Source: Cunninghamia lanceolata
Lineage: Eukaryota; Streptophyta; Pinopsida; Cupressales; Cupressaceae
Length of the DNA stretch: 64,000 nucleotides
Assembly (NCBI GenBank): GCA_027924645.1
Contig: BSBN01000213.1
Span: 33,296,501-33,360,500 of the forward strand
Direction: 5' to 3'
The translations under genes were made by a program, and so were the position numbers. Of this stretch, positions 23,900 through 35,581 are shown piece after piece; the first letter of the stretch is position 1; every line of letters starts with the position of its first letter. Below the pieces are notes generated by a model. It saw nothing but the letters and a program-made list of their open reading frames with translations, searched no databases and was not told where the DNA came from.

Positions 23900-24770
23900 A
23901 CCCATATGGGATCTTTTTTACAAAGATACAGATAAGGAAATGTATGTTGTTACAGGTCGAAGCCAGAAGGGTTTGTTTCAGAAATCAAAAACCCATGTTA
24001 CATTTTTTGAAACCCTCATATCATTTTTATAATACAGAAGAAAATTGAAAGAGATACAATAATATACAGTCATGGCCATAACAAGAGAAGGGTTTGCTTC
24101 AAAGATGACAAAACCCATGTTCTATTTTTTTAAACCCTTATGTATTTCTTGTCTATAAAGAAAGAAATGATACAGAGAAAGGTAACAATGTAGACCATAA
24201 CAAAGGGTTTTTGTTTCTTTTCTAAAAAATGAAAACCTCAGGCTTCTTTTCGAAGCCCTGTATTTTTGCATCTGTATAGAGAAATGAAGTCACAAGAAAT
24301 AATATACAATCAAGGCCATGGCTAGAAAAGGCCTTTTTCTTCAAAATATCAAAACCCTTTGCATATCTCTTGAAACCCTTACAAGTTTCTTATCTACAGA
24401 GAAGTCGGGTGAAGGAGAAGAAGAGAAGCTATAGGCCGTAGCCATTAAAGAGGTATCTTTTCTAGAGTGAAGTTACAAACCCTCATTTTCTTTCTGAAAC
24501 CCTTATATCTTTCATATAACACATAAGAAGCTTAAAAAGAATGAAGATACAGAAGGCCGAATAAAGAACTCACCTCGTATTTTGCAGTAAGAAGGAAAGC
24601 TACAGAGGCCGCGACCTTTTGAAACCCTCAGAATACATGGAGGTCGACACAAGAAACACAAAGAGATAAGGAAGTCATGGTTAGAGAATAAAATGAAAGA
24701 CTTGTAAAAAATGCTCAGAAGTTACTATCCGAGCCGTGGCTAGAGTGAAGATAAAATTATAGGAAATCAA
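23900..24770 (+). repeat. Degenerate ~120-bp tandem array
   Basis: A unit with GGCCATAACAAGAGAAGGGTTT-like and TTGAAACCCTTATAT-like blocks recurs with starts near 23957, 24074, 24192, 24314, 24433 and 24552, with partial copies near 24609 and 24732. Spacing is 117-122 bases. Units are diverged and have small indels. No coding frame runs through it. It looks like a tandem array in an LTR or untranslated region. Confidence 0.65.
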
Positions 24771-26887
24771 GAAATGGTTTGGTTTATCACACACAGAAGC
24801 TTACCTTTCATATCTTTGCCAGAAAATGAAGAAGAATCGACCAAAGAAAGCTCAAAATTGTAGAGAGGAGAAGCATATTTCCATCAAACCCTAGTCGATG
24901 GTCAAAGAGTTGCAGAGCCGGAGCAAGGAAAATGAAAAAAATGAAATGATAACTTTTAGGGTTCAAAGCTCCTCTTTTGATCATTGATGTCTTTTCTTTT
25001 TTGACTTAGCAAAAAAAAAAAAAAATCATTCACCTTATCCAAAGCCGAGGTCAAGACTTATGTCTTGTGTTACCTAATGATTGTGCACAGGGGGGCCCGT
25101 GGGTCTAAATATTCATTTCTTTTTCCATTCTTTTTTTTGCTAAGGTCAAGATTGCAAATCATCACAAGGTAAGGCTTAATGCCTTTTATTTCCTTTTTCC
25201 CATGATGGTCGATAGCATAGAAATCAAATCAAGTCAAAATGACTTATGCCACATGGAGACCAAGTCAAAGGTCAAAATACCTTATGCATATATGCCTTTC
25301 AAAATGCATGTGCAAGAAGAGTCAACAAGGTAAATCATTTCGAGATAAGGTGGCAGTGATAAAGATAGAAGGTAATAATGCATTGTGGAATCAAATAATA
25401 AAGGATATGGATAAGATAAATGATACATGGAGGTGGAGTGATAAGGAGGTATTTGTTATGCTTTGTATGCATGTGTAATGCAACTATAGTTTTTTTCCTT
25501 TTTGCATGGAGTAATAAGGAGGTGTAAATGTATTTATCATTCTTTTTGATAATGCATATTTATTTTTGCATGTAATGAAGTTAAGTATTTGCATGGGAGG
25601 CATAAGGAGAAAATATTCTTTCTTTTTCACGCATGATGGCCTTTTTTCTTTTTGGCATCATTGATTAGTGAAATCATGCAAATTATGCAAATGTAAAAGG
25701 AGAGATAAGGTGTTATTCTTTTTCTTCCATTTCTTCATGATTATACAACTATAAATAATGTAAACAATTAATAAAGTAATATTTTATAAATTACTTTATT
25801 ATTTTATCACAAGTTGTAAAATTAAAGAAATTAGACAAATTGAAACTCATAATAGAGTAATCATGCAAAATATTACTTTATTCATGGTCCACATTATCTA
25901 CACATGCAAAATCATGCAAAAATGGAGGAGTTGAGTTAACTGAAGACCTTGGAGTCTTTTTGCATGATTTGGAGGACAAAATAGAGGATTTTGGTCAACT
26001 CATGGGTCAAACATATGGAGACAAGTAGTTTGGAGCTATTTTTTCTCATTTTGAGGTAGTTTTGGCCCTTATTTTTAGGGATTTCATTGTTTTCTCGTGG
26101 ATCAAATTGGAGGACTTATTTTTAGAGGCAGTTGACTGCAGTTGATTTTTCCTATGCCTCTTGGAGAGAGCAAACTATATATTGTAAGAAAAACTTAGGT
26201 TTTTCAAGTTCTTTCCTTTTTTCTCTTTACACTTTGAGAGAGAAAGAGGTTTTGTAACTCACTTTTGCAAATTTATAGAGATTACAACAAGTTATAGGTT
26301 CTATACTTTGTTTTATGCAATTATTTCCTTTATTTTTTAGCTTGATCAAGTATCTACCTTCCATTAATGCAACTTATATGAGTGATTTGATGAGATTTTA
26401 TTGTGTTTAACATCAGAACCTTTAAAATAATTGTCTCATTTGTATTTACTTGTGTTAGATAGCATTGAAAATCACAGGTCTTAGGCTGTGCAATTGGAAA
26501 ACCTTTCTTTTATGTTGTGAAAAACCCCTTTTCCTTCAAACAAAAATATTTTCCAGCCTTCCTTAGAAACATTTTTGTGATAAATTTGCTGAAAGTGGTT
26601 TGTGTGGATAGATTTTCTGAGATCTATTGTGAGTTAGATTGCCAAGTTTTCATCATTATTAGGTGCATCACCATACTTTTACAGTTTTATTTCCTTTTAG
26701 AAAGATCATTTTTACCCTTTTCCACATCAAAATCATAGATCCAACTAAATATTTTAAGGGAGCGAGCCCCATAATCTGGAGGTTCAAACTCGACATAGGT
26801 CACCCACAGCCTGAGTTTGATCCCATGTTTCGAAGGATTGCTGAGTATCACAACTTTGCATCACGGGTGCAACCCTAATCAACAACA
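24771..26887 (+). repeat. 5' LTR region of the plus-strand Gypsy remnant (Gypsy-4)
   Basis: The 3' end is well placed: ...ATCAACAACA at 26887, directly before a primer-binding site. A TATA-like ACTATATATT is at 26174-26183, followed by a leader with GAGAG tracts, as in an R/U5 region. The left boundary of the LTR cannot be fixed; an A15 run near 25011 and a G-rich CAGGGGGGCCCG near 25090 are the only landmarks. No gene is visible. Confidence 0.5.
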
Positions 26888-26892
26888 ATTTT

Positions 26893-26910
26893 TGGCACAC
26901 CCAGTGGGAC
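26893..26910 (+). promoter_or_regulatory. Primer-binding site of Gypsy-4
   Basis: TGGCACACCCAGTGGGAC follows the LTR end by five bases and resembles the primer site of Gypsy-2 (GCATGCCCGGTGGGA). It supports a common lineage of the two. Confidence 0.7.
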
Positions 26911-27044
26911 ATTGAACTAATTTTTAGTTCAAAAAGGACTTATTATTGCTGTTGTTTTGGTATGATCAAGAAATTTTACAGCCTTTTAGAGGTTTATTTT
27001 CAAGTACCTGGCGACTCTAATTTTCTGGTTTTATAGATAAGATC

Positions 27045-28985
27045 TTGCAGCTTTTGAAAAAGTATCAAACAAGATCAAATAAAGATTCTGAGAAGAAGCA
27101 TATTCAATTATCTCCACCAAAGAGAAGAATAAAAGCAGATAGAGTGATAAGACCAACAAGTGCAGTAGTACAAAATTTGTCAAATACACATCAAGAATTT
27201 GCTTCTCATCAGAATACTTTGTTTGCAAGTTCATCATCAGTACCTCATATTTATCCACCAGCAAGCCCAAGAGAACAAGTATTTATTTTTCAAGAGGATC
27301 CTATTTTTCAAGAGCTTGAGGAAGACGAACCTGTGTTGCAAGAGGTACTAGTACCAATCCAAGTACTAATACAAACACCAGTTATTCAAATGTCTGCAGC
27401 AGCTGGAGCAACCCCTGGGGGAGCACTTGGAGGAGGAGGTGGTGGATGAAATTGACCACCAATACCACTAAGAAATCAGGCATTTGTTACCTTTAATGGG
27501 GCAACCCATTAAATTTAGGGCAACATGATGATATACCAGTGGCTGCATTGAAAAGTCTGCCTAGTTTCAATGGTGAGGATGGAACTACACTGATAGAACA
27601 CATCAAAGATGTAGCATCATTATGTTATGTTCATCATATTACATAAGAGAATGTAGAAATCAGGCTATTAGCAGCATCCTTCAAAGGTAAAGCTCTTCAA
27701 TGGTTTAGAATTCTAAGAGTTAATTCTATTACATCATGGGATGAATTAGGAGCTACTTTGAATAGACAATTTCAAGATATGATCATTTATCACTTGTTGA
27801 GCAAATGAGCACTATCAAGAGGGCCCCATAAGAGCAAATGTTAGATTTCAATTATAGATTTCAAAGGACATGGAATAGAATTCCAGAAACAGTAAAGCCT
27901 TCACCTGAGCATGCATTTTTATATTATTTAAGAGCATTGAATAGTGATATTGCTATCATGATTCAGTCAATGGGTGGGGCTACTTTACCGGGTGCATTTG
28001 ATATTGCTATTAGAGCAGAAAATAGTTTAATACAAGCTGGCAAAATTGCACCAAGGCCTCCTATGCCAATATGTCCTGACATTCAGCCCTCAATACCAAT
28101 AGCAGTACCTCCTATTGCATCAATTCCTACTATACCAACCTTTGGCTATCAAACAATTGTGAAAAATAATGTTGATCTAATCCATTCTGATATACAAGAA
28201 ATGACAAAAGAAATGACCAAATTGTTGCAAGGCAATCAACAAGAAATGGCAAAGTTATGGCAGACTATAAGTAATGAGTTAGCGAGCCTCAAAGTTTAAG
28301 CAAATCAGAATAATAGACCATACCAAGCCCCATATCAAGAAAATAGGCCTCCTTATCAGACAGATTACCAAGGACAGAGAAAGAATTATAATAACAGAAC
28401 AAATCAATAGTATAATCCCAATACTATTAGCTCATCAAAAGAGCTTGTGCCTATGCAAAATAACATGATACATGATTATGCATGGTGTTATCCGTGTAAT
28501 CAGCCTCATAACCAGGCTACTTGCATGAATGGAGTGGTTAGTCAAGCACTCATGGTATAAAATAATTATGCTGCTGCTGAAAATTTAGCAAGTGATATAA
28601 ATGATCAGCTGGATACTCAGACTCAGCATAGTAATCCTGATGTTGCTCTGATGAACTAGCAAGCTATTGAGTTTTGTGGTATAAATCGATTACCAAGTTA
28701 GAAACAGTCTTTTACTAATATTGCAGCTAATACCAGGTCAAAAAAAGAGGGTTGTTGACTTACAATAGCAAGCTGATATCAATAAACAACAAGCTAAAAA
28801 AGTACAACAACAAGTTGATAAAGGGAAAAAGTACAATTTCTGCAAGTCAACAAGGTCAGAATCAAGCTTCCACTTCTCAAGATATTCATACTCTGCCAAG
28901 AGGACAGCAGACAGCTGATAAAAGACAGCCAGAAGCTCAGAAACAACCAAGTAAAGATCAAGCAGATGTTGTTGTTGTTAGATTT
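27045..28985 (+). pseudogene. Gypsy-4 Gag, broken
   Basis: The N-terminal piece (27045-27449) is Ser/Gln-rich and ends in a Gly run. After a break the Gag domain appears: LKSLPSFNGEDG, then KALQWFRILRV, SITSWDELG, and AIRAENSLIQAGKI in the open piece 27838-28299. It closely matches the Gypsy-2 Gag. A TAA at 27644-27646 replaces a Gln kept in Gypsy-2. Further stops lie near 28298, 28408, 28558 and 28660, and a frameshift near 27800. The short zinc knuckle CYPCNQPHNQATC (CX2CX3HX4C) is encoded near 28488-28526. The frame ends where Copia B begins. Confidence 0.85.
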
Positions 28986-28989
28986 AAGA

Positions 28990-30360
28990 CAGACAACTGA
29001 GAGGGGGGGTGAATCAGTTGTTACCAAACTTCCATTTTTATAAACTTTAAAGCTTCTTCTATTTTAATAACATATCAAAGATTCAATCATAACGCATGAA
29101 TTCAAGCGCAGAAACAGATTCAACACATACAACACCAAGATTTTAACATGGAAAACCTAGTTAAGGGAAAAACCACGGGGTGACTAACCCAAGATTGTAT
29201 TCTTTGTTAAAAGAATAAGAAGAACAAAATGGCACTTGCCAATTAGGGCTCACTACCTGAGCACACTGCTCACAAGAGGCCTACTGCCTACAGGAGACAC
29301 ACTGTCTACAAAAGAATATAAGTATTACATACTTGAACTGGAGATTAGCATCTTCACTATGCCTGAATCAGTTCCATTAAGCTCAACCCCTCTACTCTGC
29401 TTTTCGGTCCTCTTCACTACTACCTTCTCATTGCACTCTCACTTTTGAATGACTTCGCAACTCTTATTTATACATGACATCGACTTTGGAATGATCATCA
29501 AAGTCAGCACAACATACACTTTTTTTATTACAAAGCAATTATGAAAATACAACTTGACTTATTACAAAAACTTCATGCACATCACTATACTGGCGGCCAC
29601 ACATAACTGGGACTTCAATCTTCTTCGAGGAGCACGCCATGCTTTGCAAGACATCTTCAAAGTCATCCACAACATGTGCAAAACATCTAGTTGGCCAAGA
29701 CTAGGAAGAACGCTATTCCCAAAAGGTAAATCTTTAATTACGAGCTCAATCTTCAATGCGAACCATCAACACAAATTGGACACAATCTAGAGACCCCCAT
29801 AAGCTTGCTTGAATCACCAAGAACATCTGCACCACTTCTACTTACTGTAATCAATCACATCTTCATTTGGAACCTCAAGAACACAGCCAGTCATCACTGT
29901 CACATTAGAAGGATTGCTTGTGGACCTCCAAACCATGAACCAATTGAGTTGTCAATTCACATTAGCTTCCCAAACATGCCACTAGATCCGCAGAACATGA
30001 TATTGTATTTCTGGATCTTACCAGACCTATTTGTGTCACTCTGTCACTTCTAAATAGTTGCCAGAACCAGTTTTACTCTTATGGCCATAACTCCTTCACA
30101 ATTTCATGCGGACCTCTCAAATCTTGACTAGATCACCTTTAGACACATATCTACAAACCTTTTGATGCGCATTCTCTGATTCTTCATCTAGCTGGGATCT
30201 TCACTTCATAGAGCTTCACTGTCTTCACTGTTCTTCTCTATTTCTGATAGGACTAATTTTATTAATATCCTCAGCACACAGCTCATCCAATCCTTGACAT
30301 CAATACAACAAGAGTATGTTGACATCAATGACAACACTGGTTAGGCCCCTACTTGCAACA
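28990..30360 (-). repeat. 3' LTR of Copia B
   Basis: The left end reads ACAACTGAGAGGGGGGGTGAATC, matching the LTR A start from its ninth base. The right end is CCTACTTGCAACA at 30360, giving a TG start (TGTTGCAAG) on the minus strand. Length is about 1.37 kb. A TATA-like TGTATAAATAAG lies at 29463-29474 on the minus strand. The exact left base is uncertain because the first bases differ from LTR A. Confidence 0.8.
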
Positions 30361-30373
30361 ATCTCCCCCTTTG
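30361..30373 (-). promoter_or_regulatory. Polypurine tract of Copia B
   Basis: The minus strand reads CAAAGGGGGAGAT immediately before the LTR start TGTTGCAAG, the normal primer for plus-strand DNA synthesis. Similar CTCCCCCT words recur near 30448, 30498, 30542 and 30616 in the 3' untranslated region. Confidence 0.75.
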
Positions 30374-30637
30374 TCATTGATGGCAACATATGATGTGAAA
30401 AACTGTTTTAACCATCAAGACAAGAACTTATCCTCACTGATTGACATAGCTCCCCCTATCAACAACAATCATTCATATGTTTTCTCTTCCTTTACTGCTC
30501 CCCCTTTGGTTAGCAACCACTTTTTGTTTTTCACATGTCTTCTCTCCCCCTTTGACATCAATGGCAAAGGGCACATACTTGCAACCACTTCTCATACTTT
30601 AGAATCATGCTGACTGCTCCCCTTGAGTAGAAGCTTC

Positions 30638-31224
30638 CTAACACCAATCCGGATCACAAGATATGACTGTGGGATCCACTGGACTGATGCACATCAGTGC
30701 ACCTAAATTTAGAACCAGAGGGGTAATAACCCCTAACTTCCCCCTGAGATACTCAAAAGAGTCCTTAGGTAGAGGTTTAGTAAAAATGTCTGCAATCTGA
30801 TCCTTTGAGGGCACAAACTCGAGTCTGACTTCATTGTTGTTCACTTGTTCTCTCAAAAAGTGAAACTTGATGGATATATGTTTTGTCTTTGAATGCAACA
30901 CCAGATTTTTTGATATGTTTATTGCATTTGAATTATCACAGAAGATTGTGATAGGTTCTTCATAATCCACTCTGATGTTTCTTAGCATTTGCTTCATCCA
31001 TAATACTTGAGTGCAACTGCCTGCTGCTGCAATATATTCTGCTTCTGCAGTGGATAGAGATATTGCCTCTTATTTCTTGCTAAGCCAAGAAACCAATCTT
31101 TTACCCAAAAAGAATGCACCACCACTGGTACTCTTCCGGTCATCCACATCACCTTCCCAATCAACATCTGTATAAGAATGAAGAGAGAAATCATGATCCT
31201 TAGGTTACCATAATCCATACTCAA
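30638..31224 (-). pseudogene. Copia B RNase H
   Basis: The open piece 30997-30638 has the Copia RNase H C-terminal half: PITIFCDNSNAINISKN with a catalytic Asp, HIKFHFLREQ-like helix (here HISIKFHFLREQ), and the C-terminal IADIFTKPLPKD. The N-terminal half at 31224-30994 is out of frame with it and interrupted, so at least one frameshift separates them. It would digest the RNA of RNA-DNA hybrids. Confidence 0.85.
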
Positions 31225-31862
31225 CTGTTCCCTTCAGATATCTGAGAATTCTTTTGATTGCCATGACATGAGACTCTCTAGGATCAACTTGGAATCTGGC
31301 AACAAGACCAATTGCATTCATAATATCAGGTCTAGTTTGAGTGAGGTAGAATAGTCCTCTAATCATTGACCTATACTTTTTCTGATCTGTCTTAGGAGAT
31401 TCATCATCTTTACTCAGCTTACATTCGGTTGCCATGGGAGTATTCATTGGATTTGAATCTTCCATCCCAAATTTATTCAACAATTCTTTCACATATTTGG
31501 TCTGAGATATGAAGATTCCTTTCTTTGTTTGAGTGATTTGTAGACCCAAGAAGAAATTCAGTTACCCAAACATAGACATCTCAAATTCACTTTTCATTTG
31601 ATTTGCAAAAATCTTGCACATACTATCTTTTCCTCCAAAAGTGTTATCATCAACAAATACTTCAATAATCAAGATATTTTCATGATCAATCTTGAAGTAT
31701 AGATTACTGTCAGTAGTACCTTTGTTGAAGCCAATCTTCAAAAGATGTTTGTCCAATCTTTCATACCAGGCTCTTGGGGCTTGTTTGAGTCCATACAATG
31801 CCTTCTTCAATTTGTAGACCATATCTCCATGATCAGACAATTGAAATCCATCAGAAAAGCAT
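31205..31862 (-). pseudogene. Copia B reverse transcriptase, C-terminal part
   Basis: Two open pieces (31862-31562 and 31549-31205) encode KALYGLKQAPRAWYERL, the active-site region VFVDDNTFGG (both Asp kept), then ISQTKYVKELLNKFGM and RPDIMNAIGLVARF. These are diagnostic of plant Copia RT. One stop/frame break lies between the pieces near 31555. The N-terminal half of RT is missing at the chimeric junction near 31862. Confidence 0.9.
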
Positions 31863-31865
31863 CCA

Positions 31866-32106
31866 ACGATCATATAATGAACGCATAATCCATCGTTCAT
31901 TCAAAGTTGGTGATTTGGTACTTTATGAAAATCAATGCAATATAAATGCACCACCTGGCAAAAAAGGGAAGTTCAACCCTAATTGGCTAGGACCATTTGT
32001 TATCACTAAAGCTTATGGATCAAGAGCATATAAATTAGCTGATGAACAAGGTACATCTTTTAAAGAACCTATTAATGCTATGCATTTGCAAAAAATTCAT
32101 GCTTAA
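31866..32106 (+). pseudogene. Gypsy-4 integrase C-terminal domain
   Basis: Starting directly after the Copia junction, the plus strand encodes RSYNERIIHRSFKVGDLVL, then KGKFNPNWLGPFVITKAYG and a stop at 32104-32106. This is the small C-terminal domain of a Gypsy integrase, closely similar to the C-terminus of the Gypsy-3 integrase. The catalytic core is gone. Confidence 0.88.
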
Positions 32107-32670
32107 GATCGTATGTTAGATATTACTTTATAAAGCAATTAAGTTATTAGTTGTTTCAATTTTGACAAGATAAAACTTTTTGTCTTAATTTATAAGATCT
32201 TTATTAAATTATGTCTTAATTGCATCTAATTAAATTATGCTTTGTTAGATCACAATTGCATTAATTGGGATCAATATCATATTTTACTCATGTGCAATTT
32301 TTTTTAATCATTCTTGTATTTACTAAACAGTCTACAAAGATTGAGTAGCTTACATCACAATAGCATTAAATATATTTTCACATGATCATCACAATTATCA
32401 CTTGTTGCATTTAATAAATCACATGTGGTACATCAAATAACACCATAGCATTAATGGAAAAGAATCATATATACATATCAGTTTACATATACAAATCAAA
32501 ACTAACTATCCCATACATCAAAATGGGATGTCATAGTACACTACATGAGATACATATCATATAGCTAAACCACGATTACTAGACCCCTCAAGATCTGGTT
32601 GTGTACGAGTGACAGAAGGTTACCCATGTGAGGTCATGGACCGTGAATGACTCCTAGAGGCACTCCATGA
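32107..32670. other. AT-rich spacer
   Basis: AT-rich DNA between the integrase stop and the antisense PMD gene, with repeated TTAAATTATG and AGCATTAA words. No gene or clear motif is seen. Confidence 0.5.
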
Positions 32671-33026
32671 TCATAGATCCCTAAGCTCACTTCTAAGCTC
32701 TCTCACCTCCCCCTGAGCATCGATGTAGATTTGTTGGAACCTGTCTCTCTCTGATTGTGCTCTGCCTCTCTTAGCTGTCACCTGATCCAACTCAGTATGC
32801 AAGAATCGAGTCATGGCATAGCCCATCTCGGATGGAGGTGGTGCTGTGGCCTGATCTCGCTGTGTCTAGAGGTCTACCTCCGCATGCTCTACCCTATGGA
32901 ACACCTGATCTAAAGCAGCTTCCATAGCCACCATGTATCTCATGAAAGGCATGAATAACTCTACATGTCACCCTGCTGAGTGCTGTGGTGAATATCTCAT
33001 CTACACTCACTGCTTGGTTGCATCAG

Positions 33027-34170
33027 CATGAACTATATCCACTATGACGTGACCCACAAAGTCGCACCATCCTCAGGTACCAACTATCAAAAGCATCACA
33101 AAGATAATATCAGTAATTCATCAAAAATATATACATGTATGACATCATCATAATCAAATCATCTATCAATTCAATAATAACATAATTCTCACCTAGATCA
33201 CCATCGTACCAATTAGGATCGCATACTGAGGTTGCTATGGTAACATCTATAGTCGTGCTTGTAGCTAGGGGCATGGATGTGGTAGCCTTTCTCATTCCCC
33301 ACGCTTGAACTAACTCAAAACTCCACTGGTAGTTAGCCTTGAACTGTGGCTATGAGCTTTGGACCTAGGTCTCTCCTTGGTCTCCTCATCATCACCCTCC
33401 ACCTATAGCCCCCGCCATGGCCTCTCCCTAAAAATATAGCGTGACGGTGTATCCTCCTCCTCCTCACCATCATCTGTATCATAATATCCACCAAAATGAC
33501 TAAAGTCATCCTTATCTCCTGAATCATCCCCGTGACTCATCCATGGCCATGGATTGCCATGGATCATCTATATCATAATATCCACCAAAATGACTAAAGT
33601 TATCCTTATCTCCTGAATCATCCCCATAACTCAACATGAACTATATCCACTATGACGTGACCCACAAAGTCACACCATCCTCGGGTACCAACTATCAAAA
33701 GCATCACAAAGATAATATTAGTAATTCATCAAAAATATATACATGTATGACATCATCATAATCAAATCATCTATCAATTCAATAATAACATAATTCTCAC
33801 CTGGATCACCATCCTACCAATTAGGATCACATACTGAGGTTGCTATGGAGACATCTGTAGTCGTGCCTGTAGCTAGGGGCATGGGTGTGGTAGCCTTGCT
33901 CATTCCCCATGCTCAAACTGACTTGAAACTCCATTGGTAGTCGGCCTTGAACCGTGGCTACAAACTCTGGACCTAGGTCTCTCCTCGGTCTCCTCGTCAT
34001 CACCCTCCACGTGTAACCCCCGCCATGGCCTCTCCCTAAAAATATAGCGTGACGGTGTATCCTCCTCCTCCTCACCATCATCTGTATCATAATATCCACC
34101 AAAATGACTAAAGTCATCCTTATCTCCTGAATCATCCCCATGACTCATCCATAGCCATGGATCGGCTGTA
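33027..34170. repeat. Tandem duplication of ~608 bp in the PMD remnant
   Basis: Unit 1 starts at 33027 and unit 2 at 33635 with CATGAACTATATCCACTATG; they stay collinear for over 500 bases, through the putative intron and the acidic exon. Unit 1 also has a smaller internal duplication: the block with CATAATATCCACCAAAATG occurs at about 33478 and again near 33572. Confidence 0.85.
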
Positions 34171-35448
34171 GGATGACTGACATGAAAGACTGGAGTAGGC
34201 CAAGCCGTGTCCCACCAGGTCTTGTATGCTCAGGTAACACCAATGTTATCTACCTCTGATGTTGGCTCTGCATCGACTACACCATCATCATCACTCTCGA
34301 CAACCTCAACTATAGTCAGTCACGGGGCATCACTAGCGCTAACTATATTGCATGCTGAGCTTACATAGCTTGGGCGCATGCTAGCAATACCTTGTATGTA
34401 CCCAAACTGTCGCATAACCCTATCAAATTAAAGTAGATGACGATGTTGTCCGGGCAACGAGCTAGTAGTCAATTCCTCTGCATCATCGTTAGCTATCTCC
34501 TTTGCCCCATCCATGGCCTATGGTTGTGATATAGTCTCCATATGATATCTCTGGGCCGCAGTCTATCGAATGCTACTCTCCAATACAATAGACCACCATG
34601 TCTCTAGCATCTGATAAGGGGATATGTGTGAGCACATGGATGTGTCCAGTTCAGCTCTATGGGGAACCCCACTAGCCGTGTACATTTGATGTGCTTGAAC
34701 ATCCATACCTGTAGTAGGGTGCATATCATCAGACTCTGCAACTCATAATGTACATATGACTTAGCTCTTGATAAAGGTGCACAAGCATACTGTGCCCCCA
34801 AGCATACATCGTCCTCTTCTCCTCTATCACCCTGATAGTATGAATAAGGCCCCCATATGGGTGAACACCTTGTCCATCAGGTGTAACTGCTAATGTGATG
34901 GTAGCAATCATGATGCAATGAACTAGGGGTATGTCCGCACAACCTTATTGTAACCATCAAAGCATGATATGTCCTCATTTGAGCGACATCATCGCACGAC
35001 TCAGGTAGTGAATGTGACTCGCATGAGTGTACTCCCTAGAGCGCTTCTCTATGATTTGCGCTACCTACCCTCAAACTGGAAGTTGTAGGATACAATACAC
35101 GTCCTTGAGTGTGATCGTCATCTCTCTTATAGGTAGATGGAAGGTAGACGTATTTGCATCCCATCCCTCCATCAGGGCCATCACCATGCTACTATGGAAT
35201 CTCATTATGGGTATAGTGAACACCCACCATAGGCCTACATCTTGTAGGAGAACTATATCAACATTGAATAGCGTACCTATGTGGCTCTGTAGTAATGTCA
35301 TAAGTCAGCCACCAACATGCTCCCACATCTGAGGGACATCCTGTATATTATAACAACCAAATTTGAATTAGACTATGCTCATTAAAGATCAACTACTCAA
35401 TTATAACAATCAAACTCTGCCCTGTCCCCTGGGCCCTTGTCATTTCTA

Positions 35449-35581
35449 GACTTGGATGCCCTAGGAAGACTTGAGCGCCCCAAAAAGACCTGGGCGCCCC
35501 AAAATGACCTGGGCACCCCAAAAGGACCTGGGCACCCTAGGAGGACTTGGGCACCTAGGAAGGACTAGGGCACCCCAATCA
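35449..35581. repeat. 19-bp minisatellite, seven units
   Basis: Seven near-perfect units of GACCTGGGCGCCCCAAAAT type lie head to tail, with variants CTAGGA replacing CCAAAA. It is inside the putative first intron of the PMD remnant. The GGGCRCCC core recurs singly elsewhere in the window. Confidence 0.9.

Larger units (their letters stand above)
28990..31862 (-). mobile_element. Copia B: 3' half of a Copia element inside Gypsy-4
   Basis: It consists of a 3' LTR (about 28990-30360), a polypurine tract, and RNase H and RT on the minus strand. It ends abruptly at about 31862 within RT, where plus-strand Gypsy integrase begins. Gag, protease, integrase and the 5' LTR of the Copia element are absent. 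The Gypsy host lacks everything between its gag and its integrase tail, so the swap is associated with a large loss of host pol. No target duplication is seen. Confidence 0.85.

Noticed and set aside
27404..27449. Gly-rich run at the end of the Gypsy-4 Gag N-terminus as a separate RNA-binding motif
   Set aside because: Short, ends at a break in a pseudogene, and not seen in the sister Gag.
33027..34170. Possible target-site or LTR pair
   Set aside because: The two copies are immediately adjacent and carry PMD coding sequence, so tandem duplication explains them better.
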